64,000 bases of DNA from Anastrepha obliqua (GCF_027943255.1 NC_072894.1:61569601-61633600); one strand, 5' to 3'; counted from the stretch's first letter, positions 12,803 to 26,200 are shown. Notes: generated by a model not told the origin, from the letters alone. A program made the numbers and translations.

Positions 12803-14636
12803 ACATAGACATAACATAATTGGCTACACATCCAGATTTTTGTATACATGAATGAAACAGAATTTGATTGAATATAACACAAATATTTATTTTTATTTCT
12901 CAAGAAATTTTATTCCTACAATCTCAGGTGCATATGCACGTTTTAGGTGTTTACGCACACATACATATGTTTATAATCTGTTAGCAACTGTACATGAATA
13001 AATTCCTTAAACGATAGCCTGTACAAATGCTTTTACGAATGCAATTAAGTTAACAAAACTTTGGCTTGGACTAATTTAATGGGCTCCAAATATTTCATTT
13101 CCGTATTTTTATTTTGTAAGCTCAAGTCAATTTTTTACCATTGAATTCGAAAACTTTAATGATTTACTTGATAAATAAAATCCAAAATTTTTCCCCCATA
13201 AAGTAATATAATGTCCGATATAATTTTGAGTAAAATTACTAAAAAATTGTATAGCGAAAATGAAATTTGATATATTTATATAACTAAAACTTTTACAGTA
13301 TTTCTTTTAAAATATAGCCTTTTCTTATCACTTTTTTGTTTATAAATTATGGTGTTTGCATTTTCCTTGAAAAAAGAGGTTGGCTCGTTATAAATCATCT
13401 TTCAATGTACGTTAAAAATTCACCATTTATCAGACATTTTCGGGCGAAGGGCATGAAATTTTTAATGCAAATTTATACTAAAGTATGTTGCAAGCTTTTA
13501 GGCGTAGAATTTTTTTATTAAAGACGATATATGAACAATTTATTACCAATTGATTTAGACGAATGGAGTGTGTAAGGGAATTAGAAAAAAAAAAATAATA
13601 CAATATAATAATAAACAAAGTCAATTGAATTTTTAGTTAAATGATGTAAAGCAGGCGCTTGAAAAAAATCCTTAACCGCTAATTGAGCGCATAGAGCTTG
13701 CCAATCGTTGCTTGTCATTTGTTATTTTTGATTTTTAAAGAATATAAACTTTTTAAAAACAAAATTATAAAACCTATTGTTTTTGATTATTTTGGTTTAT
13801 TATTATATCACTGTCACGGCGCCAAGCCCCTTTTTAAAAACTTCGTTACAGCCCTAAAAGAACTTCGGATGTCAACCCAAATATCACATTTCAATTACAG
13901 AAATGTACTTTTTTTGTGTTTTTTATTAGTGTCCAATTTTGCGCATGTTTGATGCCTTTTATAAAACAACTTTTTTATCTTATTTTTTACGCTTAAATTA
14001 AAATAAGTGTTTAGCAATTTTTACTACATGTAGAGAAGAATCCCTGCGGAGTGACTGATTTCAACTATTGGAATTTTTCTTAACTAACCTATTTTGTTGC
14101 ACACAATATTTCATTATCATTGGAACTCTATTTTAATTTTTTGGCAAAAAATTTTCCACTGTGGGTGTATGCTGACCAGGCACATCCAAGAGTTTCTGAA
14201 GATGACTTCCTTTAAATGAGAGAAATAATATCGGCAAAGAAATAAATCAAATCAATTGTAGCAATAATTCAATTTATGATTTTATTGTTAAATCGACTTT
14301 GAACTCACAAAATAAAATTACGAAAATTTCATGATTTGTTCATAAACTCATCCGAGAACATACTTATATTGTGTACATGTACAGATAAAAGTAAATATTT
14401 GCATCTTAGTCCCCAACTGCATGTTTAAAAGGTTAATACTTTCTTATAGAAAAAAGTTTAAGCTCTTCTGAAAACTGAATTGATAAGAAAACTTGTCTAA
14501 AATTACACCTAATTCCCTTTAAAAAAAAACTTACAACCAGAGATTTTAAAATTTATTACAAATATGTTTACTTAAAGAAATTTTAACTAATATTATTTTC
14601 CATTCAATTGTTACTTATTACCTTCGTCAAAAAGTT
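12803..14636. other. non-coding stretch
   Basis: Very AT-rich; nothing recognised. Confidence 0.5.
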
Positions 14637-15880
14637 CCAGGAACAACCGCGAGATGACGCTCTAAGTCAACTGATTTGAGTCCTTTTTTTCTTTTGTTAG
14701 GTTCCCGCATCAGGGATTAAAATTCCTATCGAATTTGTATGACCAATGCTTAACATTTGTTAAAGTCACACCATCTTGAGTAAATCTATCTCTACACGTG
14801 TTATTTACACTCTTAAAAATGTATTTGAATTTGTGTTAAATGTTGTAATAAAAGTGTATTAAAAATTGTGTACATATTACATTGAGTGTGTATTCAATTT
14901 TACATTAAAAATGAATTCAATGATGCGCAAAACTTAAAAATGTTGCAAAACTATTTGGAAACGATACTCTAAAGCAGACTGCCGTTTACGAGTTGCTTGA
15001 ATGCTTCGGAAGAGATCGTGAGTGCCGCGAGGATGACCTGGCCGTCGACATGAAAGACTGGAGAAAACATCAACAAAATGAGAAATAAATTGATCACTAA
15101 CCGCAAATTATTTAATTACCATCAGAGAGCTGGCAGAGGGCTTGAATATTGCTTATGGATACATTCAGAACATTGTAGTAACGATTTGGGTTTGCGCCGT
15201 GTTGTTACAAAATTGGTTCCAAAGGATCCGTATTTTAAGCAAAAAGAGGGCGCGGTGACATTGCCAAAGACAAAACTGCCAAGGCTGAATCCGACCTAAC
15301 TTTCATCCAAGGCATCATTACTGGAAGCGATACGTGGGTTTATTAGTATGGCATGCAACGAGATATAAAGCGAATGAGTGGAGAGCTCCGCATGAACTAA
15401 GACCAAAAAAACCACGTCGTTTTTAGTCAAAAAAAAAAAAACGATGCTCACCGTTTTTATGGATTAACACGAAATTTTGACAGAAGATCAAACAGTTAAT
15501 CAGTGCTATGATTTGGGCGTTATGGGACATTTATATTAATTACTTTACACAATTGGCAAAAAAAAAGGATTAGTGGGAAATTAGCTTGTGGATTTTGTAA
15601 GTGGACTCCTAAATTCACCGTACCACAGTGTTATCCGCGAATTTTTGACCAAAAATGAAACGAATACCATTCAATGATCGAGTATAAAAACCACCACGGA
15701 GAGCACGTTTTAACAGCCAAAAGGTAATAATAGACGAATCGAAGGCACTTCTGAACGCTACGCCGAGAATAGAGTTCCAAAAATGTTTCGAAAGCTAAAT
15801 GAAACGCAGACATGAGTGCGTTGCAGTTTCTGGGTAATACTTTGAAAGCAATAATATCACTTTTGATAAGTAAACTTGCA
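14637..15880 (+). pseudogene. mariner transposase pseudogene
   Basis: Frame-hopping translation gives, in order: a helix-turn-helix start (FGNDTLKQTAVYELL, then a degraded ECFGRDRE for the usual KRFK-GRE), EDD, a second HTH piece (AYGYIQNIV), a region like DESWVYWYG at about 15330, a RPKKPRR block, MLTVFMD, LTEDQTVNQCY, VREFLTKNETNTI, and near 15770-15870 the C-terminal EFQKCFES...RRHECVAVSG..YFESNNITF. This order is that of mariner DD34D transposases. Stops and frameshifts occur throughout. The boundaries are soft because no terminal inverted repeat could be paired. Confidence 0.75.
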
Positions 15881-15921
15881 TCGGGGAACCCTTTGATCAC
15901 GGTGGTATAGCAGTATAGCAT

Positions 15922-16130
15922 TCCCCCGTAGGGGAATGGGTTAGTGTCGCCTCTAGACAAGTAATAGCAAATCGCCTACTGCCCTGAAAAAGATATTTAT
16001 AAAAAGCCATGTGCCATTCGGTGACGGCACAGAAAACCATCAAAACTCGTACTATAAGTAGGAGGAGACGCTCGGGCAAAATAACCAACAAAAAGGGCGT
16101 AAGGAACAATTATATATATATATTTAACTA
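15922..16130 (+). mobile_element. SINE, second subfamily
   Basis: The head CCGTAGGGGAATGGGTTAGTG resembles the A-box region of the other SINEs. The following CTAGACAAGTAATAGCAAAT, GAAAAAGATATTTATAAAAAG and TGCCATTCGGTGACGGC differ consistently from the copies at 2853 and 12485. The 3' part (AGGAGGAGACGCTCGGGC; AAAAAGGGCGTAAGG; AT tail) is shared. The B box is missing or unrecognisable. Confidence 0.7.
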
Positions 16131-17934
16131 TATAAGTATTAGAAAATATGTTTAAAACATTAATTAGAAACATTACATAATATTTTCTAAAAACTGTATT
16201 AATTTTTTAATAGTAGGAAAATATTTGTATGAATTATTTTTTATGTAGCCCGAATGTTGAAGAAGCGGGTCTCGCACTGCCACCGCTCGAGGCACTGATT
16301 ATTTTAGCCAAACTTTTTTGAGTTATTTATGTGACAATATGAGATAAATTAACAAAAGATATAAAACATTTGAAAAGTTGGAAAAGCTGTACGCTGTACC
16401 GCATAGAGATAAATAAAAGTTTTCCCACTTGACTTGCTTCGCTCTTTTCTTTGACAAATGGCACTCCCATTACAAAAATGCACCAGGAGTTAAAAACAAA
16501 AACGCGACACACACCATACATTAACGCCAAATAAAAGAGCTGAGTAGGAAGAAGAGTTATTTGATGGATATGATAAACATTGACTGCCTGCCACAGCAAT
16601 TGAGTGCAAAAGTCAAACAAGCAATTAGATGAATATCGCGAAACAACAAAATGTGACACGCACGCACGCGGTGTACTTACTCGCATATACACACGGTACG
16701 CAAATAAACGCATAGAATTTCAAGTGTACAAAGATACGAAGGTACTTTCAAGCCGCGCAAAAGACTCCAACAGCGTGGCAGGGATTTGAAATGAAGTTGG
16801 GTAAAACACTTGTTGGGCTCGGAAGTTGATTTGGGGATTATTTTGTTTTTGTTTACGGCTGATTGCGAGATGTAGCACGTTTTGTGGATAATCCTTTGTT
16901 TTTGTTTACCGGAGCCACACATGGTATACTTGCACTTATGTATTTAATTTTGATACTCTTAAATTGTTTTCTACATATTACAAAAAAATTTTATGTTTAT
17001 ATTTTGTAAACAAGAGAGCACGCTTGCAAAGGCTTGTGGTCAGTTACATCGTTGTACTAATTACAGTTAATTAAAAACAAAGTTCTTCATTGTTGCCTCA
17101 TATTAATAATACTAACACTTCTCTAGTTACACGCACACTGCTTTAATTTACTGATGATGTATGTCAGCGGTGAAAAAATTCATTAATTAACTTGAAATGC
17201 ATAAATTAGACTATGAGACTCGTCACACAAATACGGTTTCATAATTAGAAAAAAAGTTTCTATTGAAAATAGCTTGACACGAAAATAAGTTTTCGATATT
17301 TTCAAAAGGGCATAAAGGCGTTTTAAAATGATTAAACATTTTCATTCATTTCATTATTTACCTTCTTTATTTTTTGTATTACTAATTTATTATTAATAAC
17401 ATAAATTTATTGATGTACAAGAAAAATAATTATAAACGACTTCATTACACAATTAATACAACTAGCAGTAAAGGCTATCGGCCTTCAAAAGCACTTTCAA
17501 TTTTCCTATTTTCAAGACTTGTTCGGCTTTGACTTATATTAAACTTACATTTTTTTCCAGATACAGAAAATGACTTGATTTTTACAACGGCAACATTAAC
17601 TAAACATAAATTTATATCTACATTTAGAATTTTTTTCTAAATTCTTCGACTTAGGAGAGCATTGATTGCTTCCCAACGCGAGAGTTAATTTCTATTAGTT
17701 GCACAATCCAGTTGCTCCCATCTATATAACTAAAAATAGAAATATTTCCCAAACTAACTTTAAATTTTAAACTACTAAATATTTCCACGAATTACAGGTT
17801 GCTAGAAAAATATTCAAGTCATGCAGCAAATCTGAAAAATTTTACAATTGCACTTTCTACTGATTCTCTTGCCTCGAGTTTTTCTTAAATGTTTCCTCTT
17901 TTCAATCTATATCTATCTACCATATCTTTTTTAT
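16131..17934. other. non-coding stretch
   Basis: No gene supported. Two overlapping open frames near 16327-16922 have no recognisable motif and are likely to be chance. Confidence 0.45.
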
Positions 17935-18230
17935 TAGGAGGCTTATCGTTTAGCCGCTTTCGATGACGTGCTTGACATCGCACCGGTCGTAGGAACAGGT
18001 GCGAGTCTTTGAATCTTGTACATCTTAATATTTACACCCTTCTCAATGACGTCCCACCACACTGCAATCCCACAGGAGAGAATAGACCTAACTACCGTTG
18101 TATAGAACCAATGTCGTATTCTAAGTTCCATGCCCCATTTTTGACCAATTCTACAAATCTTGCCTTCAGCAGGAGTGCAACGCCGTCATTGCTTTGGGTA
18201 CTCTATCTGCAACTGTGAGTCACAGTTTAG
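17935..18230 (-). pseudogene. LINE fragment (post-RT region)
   Basis: The minus-strand frame 18131-17943 reads HWFYTTVVRSILSCG, then AVWWDVIEKG and KMYKIQRLA..TTGAM. This matches the conserved stretch after the reverse-transcriptase domain of jockey-type LINEs (MHWLYT-VVRPIL-YG-VWW...IQRLA---TGAM). It stops abruptly at both ends. There is no promoter or tail, so it is a remnant. Confidence 0.72.
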
Positions 18231-18394
18231 CCTTGGAAAAATGGTATTGGCTTAAGAATAGGTATTTTATGTCTCCCACTAGAGGCTAGCGCACTGCTTA
18301 CCCCAATCTCCGTAAGCGATATTGTTGAGCTTGCGAGATCGTTCTAGACTTCCGAATAATATGCGACATCTTACTTAAGCATAAAAAAGCAGAG

Positions 18395-18397
18395 ACA

Positions 18398-18433
<36 letters not shown>

Positions 18434-18556
18434 TGAAGAGAAAACTGCCTTCAGTTTGAACTTTAATTTTATTAAGCGACTGAAAGCCTCGTAGCTAGTG
18501 TCGCTTTTCTTAATTTATACTGTAATTTATTATTGTATAATTTGTTATAAATAAAT
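18395..18556 (-). mobile_element. A-tailed retrotransposon 3' end
   Basis: The plus strand has a run of about 32 T (18399-18431). On the minus strand this is a poly(A) tail directly after CTCTTCAATAAA, a polyadenylation signal. The preceding sequence (GCGACACTAGCTACGAGGC; TTTCAGTCGCTTAATAAAA) looks like a 3' UTR. At the far end lies an AT-rich TAAATAAATAAA run. I read it as the 5'-truncated 3' end of a LINE or a processed transcript. The intact long A-run suggests a recent insertion. Confidence 0.55.
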
Positions 18557-19045
18557 AAATAAAATAAATTTTATTAAGAATGAAGTTTTTTTCCGCATTG
18601 TATATAGGAAAAAGGTAAACAAATATTTTACCTAGTTGAAATGTTTTTTTTTTTAAGTAGTTACAAATTCTTTAAAGAGGTATTTGAAAAGCTATTAGCA
18701 AAATAGACATATTATATCAAAAAATTCTGGAATACTATTTGTAGAAAATATTTTAAGCCACTTTAAAAAAATTTCCTAATTAATTTTGTATATGGAAATT
18801 CTTTTTAAACAATTTTTTTAGACATATTTTGTTAAATTTTCTAGTCTGAAGTAAGTTAAAATATTTTTATTTGTTTAATTACTTGTACCTATAAGATTTA
18901 TTATATTCTACTTAATAGATTTTCTAGTCCAGAAGCAAGCTAAATATGTAACTATGCTAATTTTGCTTTTATGCTGATAAAATTTGTTTTAATTTTTGTT
19001 TTATTTGTTTGTTAATTAGAAATGTAATTATGAATAATTATAATG
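18557..19045. other. non-coding stretch
   Basis: AT-rich; nothing recognised. Confidence 0.5.
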
Positions 19046-20331
19046 AATGGTGTTTAAATTTCAAGGGCCGATGTTGAATGTGAACCACACCTAAACGTCT
19101 GCATTTCATTTGACAATTTCAGACTAACTCAATTTGAACCATGGACAGATACACAATTGAGCAACGCGTTAAAGTTATTCAGGCTTATTATGAAAACGGG
19201 CGTTCAATACAAAATGCTTATCGCGCACTTCGTGATTTTTTGGTCAATTTAATAGTCCAAATGTGCGTACAATCGGAAAAATTGTGCAAAAGTTTGAGTA
19301 AACCGGGTCTGTACGAGATGTGAAAACACCAGTGCACGCTCGTACAGCTCGTTCTGCAGAAAACATCGCTGCTGTTCGCGATAGTGCGGTTGAAGAGCCG
19401 TCCACCTCAACTCGTCGTCGTGCCCAACAATTGCACCTCTCACGCTCGTCGTTGATGAACATTATGCATAAAGACTTGCAAGACACGCTTATAAGGTGCA
19501 ATTGACTCAAGAACTAAAGCCTCTTGACCATTTCAAGCGTCGTCAATGGTCAGAGTGGTGGCAGGAAATGGCAACAGTGAATGACCAATTTTCGAGGAAA
19601 ATCATCTTCAGTGATGACGCACATTTTCACCTCAGTGCATTCGTCAATAAGCAGAATTGCCGCATTTGGGCGAATGATAATCCAAGAGCGATTGCCGGAA
19701 AACCAATGCACCTACAAAGAGTGACTGTTTGGTGAGGTTTATAGGCCGGCGGCATCATTAGACCGTATTTTTTCCAAAATGAGGCCGGTCAGGCAGTTAC
19801 TGTGAACTCGTGTTCGCTATCGTGGGATGATAACGAACTTTTTATAGCCCGAATTGAAAGATATGGATGTGGACGATATGTGGTTTCAACAGGACGGTAC
19901 CCCTTGTCACACAGCTAACGAAACAATGGCTCTTTTGCGCGAAAAATTTGATGGCCGAATAATCTCACGTCGCGGCGATGTCAATTGGCCGATAAGATCA
20001 TGTGATTTGACACCGTTGGACTTCTTTCTTTGGAGTTATTTGAAAGAAAAGGTGTACGTCGCTAAGCCAGCAACAATTCAAGAGCTAAAGGATGAGATAA
20101 TTCGGCACATTAACGGTATAGAACCTCAATTATGCCTCAGCGACAAAGAAAATGTGGACCATCGGATGGATGGGTGCCGCCGAGGCCGGGGCGGCCATTC
20201 GGCCGATATTTTATTCTATACGTAATTGAGTAATACCAATATTATCATAATAAGGAGAAATGACAATAATTTTTTAAAAAAATTATATTTTATTCAAAAT
20301 CAATACCGGCCCTTGAAACTTAACCACCCTT
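19046..20331 (+). mobile_element. DD41D (rosa-type) mariner element
   Basis: The ends are inverted and imperfect: the left reads GGTGTTTAAATTTCAAGGGCCG and the right, in reverse complement, GGTGGTTAAGTTTCAAGGGC. The right end is followed by TA (20332-20333). The interior encodes a broken transposase. Length and gene position (ATG 19141, stop about 20225) fit a complete but decayed mariner. Confidence 0.85.
19141..20225 (+). pseudogene. DD41D mariner transposase, inactivated
   Basis: A cut-and-paste transposase remnant. Pieces in order: HTH start MDRYTIEQRVKVIQAYYENG (19141); a second segment with PSTSTRRRAQQLHLSRSSL (19320-19505), the other DNA-binding half; QLTQELKPLDHFKRRQW (19496); the first catalytic Asp in IIFSDDAHFHLSAFVNKQNC (about 19600); RVTVW; FQQDGTPCHT with the second Asp at 19893; and NWPIRSCDLTPLDFFLW with the third Asp at 20019. 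The spacing between the last two is 126 nt, so exactly 41 residues separate them, which defines DD41D. Frameshifts after residue 60 and near 19500, and a stop after VTVW, break the gene. The C-terminus HRMDGCRRGRGGH...ILFYT is family-typical. Confidence 0.88.
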
Positions 20332-20767
20332 TACATTACGAAAGGCTTTAGCTAGGACTAGGACTATCGAACTTTTTTTTAAATAATTTGTGTATATGAA
20401 AAAATACTTTTAAAAACTAGGGATAGATTTTCTAGCCTAGAAATACAAAGAAATAATTGGCGCGTTATGTTAGGTATGTGGACGAGCTTCTCCTCAAAAT
20501 CTTATTAGAAATATGTGTTATATCAACAAATTCTGAGGTACTATTATATTTGTAAAAAATATTGTAAACTTTAAAAAATTTCCTATAAAACGTTTTTTTT
20601 TTTTTTATTTCGTATACATTTCCTATAAAGCATTTTAGTTTTTTAATTTCATATTTGGAAATTATTTTTAACCTCTTTTTAGACTTACTAGTCCAAAAGG
20701 GAAATAAAGGTATTTTGTTAATTTTTCTAGGGTTAGATTTTCCGACCTTTATGTATTGTATGTTATG
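20332..20767. other. non-coding stretch with possible SINE scrap
   Basis: AT-rich. GTGGACGAGCTTCTCCTC near 20478-20495 resembles the antisense 3' part of the SINE but is too short to call. Confidence 0.4.
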
Positions 20768-20958
20768 TATTTGGCCGAGCTTCCCCTTCTATTTGTGGTG
20801 TGCGTCTAGAGGTTGTTCCTACAGTTTTAAACTGATTCCGAACAGCAAATGGTTTTTATGAGGAGATGTTTCATAGTAGAAATACACTCGGAGGCTTGCC
20901 ATAGTCTGCCGAACCGCAGGCGCTATTATAAAAAACTGTTTCTATCATTTTGGAACAA
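20768..20958 (-). mobile_element. SINE, 5'-truncated copy
   Basis: Minus-strand copy with the body and tail (CAGACTATGGCAAGCCTCCG; GTATTTCTACTATGAAAC; TTTAAAACTGTAGGAACAAC; AAGGGGAAGCTCGGCCAAA) but without the tRNA-like head. Truncation at the 5' side is usual for target-primed insertion. Confidence 0.82.
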
Positions 20959-23239
20959 GCTCAATTAAATTTTGTTTAAATTATTTTGTTCTGTTGTTAA
21001 TTTAAATTATTATTATCGGAATAAAAAAAATCGAGTAAAACTTATTTGGCGATTTTCTAGTATATGCTGAATCTTAAATTTTTTAAATGTATTTCCTAAA
21101 GGTTAATTTTATTTTATATTAAAAAAATTCTGGTGAAATGTATTTAGAAACCCCTTTTTAAATAAAATTAAATGTATCTAAAAATATTCCTAAACAATTT
21201 TTTTTAAGTTTTCTAATTTAAACCTAAGCTAAATTAGAACTTTTCAAAACACTTTTTTTAGTTAACAAACTATAGTCAAATAATTTTTGTTACAGTTGTT
21301 CAAGCTATTTTTTTTCAATGTTTTTTAAATTTTATTTAAAAAAGGTGTAGTTTAATGATTTCTTGTTAAATTATGTAATGTTATTTATTTATTAGAAATT
21401 TACTGAGGAATAATTATAATACACTGCGAAAGGCACCAGTAGCTAAGACTATCGGTCCAATCTAATTAAAAAGTGAGCTAATTTTAAATTAAAAATTATT
21501 TTTGTAAATTTCTTTTGTTTTAGCTGAAAATTTTTAAGCATAGCCTTTTTACTAAGAGTAAGCATTGGGTATTTTTAAGAGCTTGAGAACTTAAAATGAT
21601 TTTTTTATTACGATCTGGTAGATAATTTCATGACATTTATTCTTTTGAATATGATATCAGTGCAAGTGTTGACTAGTTTTTCGAATAAATCTGGCCGTAT
21701 GGCGTCAATGTTGGCTTGAATATTGCAATAAATCGATTGCTAAGCGCGTTGAATGGCAAGATGATGAAGAGCAAGATGACTCATGTTTAGCTGATTAATT
21801 TGTGAAACCAAAAATTCTATCAGCAAGGATCGATAGTGCTAGCCATTTAGCGCAACAACAGCTCTTTCCTCAGTTTGAAAGAAATAAAGACAGACAATGC
21901 CGCCACTGTTCTATAAACTTCGGGAACAAATAATTTTTTTTTTCAAAGTAAATTTTCACAATTTGGAAGTGTTGTTCTCGCGTTAAACAATTCGTGATGA
22001 AATTCGTGAACAAAAATGTCAACACAATTTGCCATTCACAGCTGTTAAACCATATTTACCGATGTCGATAATTCTCATGCAGCTAAAAAACAGCACCCGC
22101 TATAATCTACGTATTTGTTCAAAAAAATTATCAAGGTTTATTTTATTCTAGTAAATTTTTTTTTTTTTTGCTATATTTTATATTTATAGGTGTAACCTAA
22201 TTGTAAACGTAAGCTTCTTGATAATATTTTTCAAAGATTTTCTAATCAATAATTCAATTTTTTATCTTTTCTGGTAGGTATGTCGCAGAAGTGTAATTTT
22301 TTAATATTTCTAAATATTTTCTATCTTAAATTTCAAAATTAAAAAAAAAAACAAAAAAAAAAACAATAATCGTTCTCTAACTGAAAGATTTTGAAAAAAC
22401 TGCCACACTCTGATGTTTTCCAAAAAATAATTTATACCTTTTTTAAATAGAAAAAAATTGGAATTAACATTATTTCATAAGTTTTACATTTCAAGAATTT
22501 ACTTTAAATCTATTACTTAGTAGATTTTCTGGTCCAAAACCCTACCGAATTAAACCCTTTTCACTAAAAAATTCGAACAAATTGTATTATTAATGATGTT
22601 CTAGGCAAGAAATTTATATTTTTCATGTCTTGGCAGCCGTGTCTCCGTTACCTGAACAATACGACTGTTTAACTGGCTACTACAGAGCCACTAACCAAAA
22701 ATTGGTGTGGAGTGTTTTAAGTCATTACAATATGAATGATCACATTTGTAATGTCGGGAATATTTAAATCAAAATTTAACAATTTTGAAAGAAGCGGTCA
22801 GCACGCAGACGACATTCAGAGATCATCGAAAAAATATTCCACTAGGGGATGATAGTTTCAGTACGCAAAACAAAATGTCGATGCTGGGGGAATCTTTTGC
22901 AATTATGGGTATGACAAATTTGGTACCGAAAAAAATGCGGTATTGGCAGCATCCTGAAAGACTCTCTAATTCTTATCATATGGTATGCCTACTTGGAGCA
23001 CACAATGCTGGGGCCTAATAACGGATGCAGCATTCCTTTCAACAGAGCGGAAGCTAAAGTAATTCCTTTTATTTAGATATTACTTTTGCCTTTACAAATG
23101 ACTTTTATTAAAAAATTATTCCACTCCAATGGCATCATTTATTCTAGCAGAAACTAACCCGCGGTTGCGCATGGCTTATATGCATATTTCATCGCGTGTT
23201 GTATTGGTAGACACTTTTTAAAAATACACTGTTTTATTA
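20959..23239. other. non-coding stretch
   Basis: AT-rich, with long A/T runs. Open frames such as 22785-23018 show no recognisable domain. Nothing else identified. Confidence 0.45.
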
Positions 23240-26200
23240 TGATTGCATATTTCTAGGCGCATAATAGCATGCAAGTAAATTTTTGCAAAACACAAAATCC
23301 TTTTAATAAGCATTTCGTAACTACCGGCTTTCTATTCACTTCACATCACTGCACTTCACTTCATTTTGTTTTGTTTTGTTATTACATCAAACCACTTCTT
23401 TATTACATATTTTTTTGCTATATCTTTGTTTGTGTGGTTAATTAGCAACAAGCACGCCACACGCATGCCACGCTTTCGCTCAACACTTTCCTCCTATGCG
23501 CTACGTGTAGGTATGTGGGTACATACACACATTCACACTTATGTGGCGAACTGCTCGGCACTTGCGCTTGGTTTGTTGCTCATACACCTGGTCGCACATA
23601 TTTGCATGCCATTACTTGGCGTGTGTGCAAATATTTGCGCGCGGACAATGTATACAATTTGTATAACCACTGCATGCATATATAATGCTATGTACACACA
23701 AATTTACAAAATCCTGATCAGCAGTCCGGCGATCGCACGCAACATTTGCGAGCTGGTTTTGGAGGATACAGACAGAGGATACAGCGAAATTTTCTACGAC
23801 ACCGATTTTTTATAATTTATTTATTTTTTCTGTTTTTGCTTTTTCAACCCCGTTACTTGATTATTTTTCACTTTATTTTGATTATGTTGTTATTTATAGG
23901 GAACGCCGTCGTGTTTGCATTAATGCTTGAAATGCGATTACTTACGATTAACACTCACATTTACTTGTATATGTATGTGTATGCGTTGTGTAGTATGCAT
24001 CGTTGGCTGTTGTCTACTGCTCCAGCTGGTGCTATGGCTGCGGTTAGTGGAAGCGAAGTGGCACCTTTGCCACTTGAATGCATAATTTAACATGCATTTT
24101 TCATTTCGTACATATGGCACCGCTTTTTATTTATTATTGTTCGCTGTTGTGTTGTACTTTGTAGTTGCTTTTTTTTTTGTTTGCCTTTTAATGCTTAATT
24201 AATTTTTGAGCAGAGTAGTGTATTATTTATAATTGCAGATGAATTGAATTGCATTGGTAGTTTTTATAATTGCGGGTATTATTATTGCTATCTTTACATG
24301 CATATATTTACGTATTTTTACACATGAGTTAGTGTGTAGATGCACATGGTGTACGAGTGTTTGATGCAGCTTGCAGCTATGTAATTTTTAACGGTAATTG
24401 CGCGAGCGATTACAGAAATATTTGACTTTTTTGACTCCTATGCAAGCCGTTCAGACCTTCGAGCAAGCGAGCAGGTGGCAGCCAATTTGTCTGCGCTTGT
24501 CGTTAATTTTCCAGCGCAATGATTTTTGAACTCATTTCGATTACTTACTTAATTGCACACGTTCGCGAGGTTTCATTTGCTTTTCTTGTGATTTATTTTT
24601 ACAATTTCTTTTAGCATTTATTCTACCTGCTCTTTTTCACTTTTACTTCAGAAGCCTAGAACTTTGAGTTCATTACAACCGCACTACCTGCCGTATACTT
24701 AAACGACAAGGTTTATCAAACGTTTGCGCTTAAATGCTGCAGCGTGTAACTTTTCGCGTAAATTTAAAACTTTTTCCGGCATATTTTTTCGACTTTTTTT
24801 TGGTGTGTGCAGGGCTGAGTAGTCGTTCGAGTGGGCTATAGAAGTTCAATATGCTACATTTATGGACGCATGTTTTTGTAGCTAATTATGCATGTGTGTT
24901 GGGTGAAGGAAGTCAATAAAAATCCACTTAAATACTCAAGCAATATGTGGATACCACAAATTCTTGGCAACAATAATAGGCTTAGTAGACACTTGCTTTC
25001 ATCTTTCATTTATTTTTTTTTCTCTTGTATTCAAGGTAATAATCATAATTATATTTTCTACATACACTTGTGTAGTGCTTTTCCAGCACTTCAACAGCAT
25101 CTAAGTGCTTTCAATGCCCACATCGCCAAACATATATTTTCTAAGAAACGCGCACATCACCACACAAATACACCCACAACTGCTAATTCACCTTTGCCAC
25201 TATATTTGTGCTCATATTTAGCATAAGTATTGCACACGCATGTACGTACGTGTGCGTTGAAAATACAAATCTGTAACATACGAGCCAATGAGTGGACCAA
25301 TTTGAAGCGAAACTCGACACAACGAACGCAACACTTGACCGTTACATTAATTCGACGATATTCTCCCGTTTAGCACATCTGAACCGGCTACAGCACCTAA
25401 CACGACTGAGGTAAACGCACTTAAGGAACATAACTTTTTAGAAAAAAGCACATGCACACACCCACGCACACATATTCGAAATCACATTCATAGCTCACTT
25501 CAGCAAATGACAATTGCACTCGTCGTACTCAGCGCAATAGCCAAGCCGAAATGATGCGAAACTGCGAGCAAGGTGCAAAGGTACACTTTATTGAATCTTG
25601 CCAACTTAAATCTGGCTCTTACACCATTCGCTCGTATGCCGAATGCGTTGCTCGCACGCGATTCGTGCCGAACTCCACGAAGAGGATACAAACAAATAGC
25701 AAGGAAAGTAAAAATTAGCTCAAAAGCAAATAGCCGCAGAAAGCCGTCTAAATGGCAGCGAGGACTACGGATAGTGCAAAGCGCTGAAAGTCGGCGTTGA
25801 GCGTGCAGTTTACGAATGCACGAGACAAGTTAGTAAATGATGCTCTGAAGTGCAGGAATTTTTGCTGCGCTCATTCAGCACACCAATTCAGCGAAGTGAT
25901 TTGGACAACCCCTAAAAGAGTGTCTAAGGTCTGATTGAAGAGTGAAAGAGTGTAGATACCGAGTTCCACTCACACCTCAACAAAACAAACACTTTCATTT
26001 GAGTGTCCTATAGATAATTCACTCAAAACCTCTAATACTGCGCATAGTCCTTTTAACGCCATCTAGCGGCTGCAAACAATACGGTCGGAAATTGTGTGTT
26101 TGGTAAATATGCACGTATATATTTGTGGTTACATTGTAACATGTTTACAAGCTCACCCTTAGAAGCGTGGTGCACCACCCTCAGTGTCGCCCTCTCTTTC

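Noticed and set aside
14637..15880. Host gene of SETMAR type
   Set aside because: No SET domain and no intact frame; only a broken mariner transposase.
22785..23018. 77-codon open frame starting MKEAVSTQTTF
   Set aside because: No recognisable domain, no splice context, and composition like the surrounding DNA.
23366..23815. 149-codon plus-strand open frame
   Set aside because: Hydrophobic, His/Thr-rich from CACA repeats, with no domain. Only the last 30 codons look protein-like and are noted separately.
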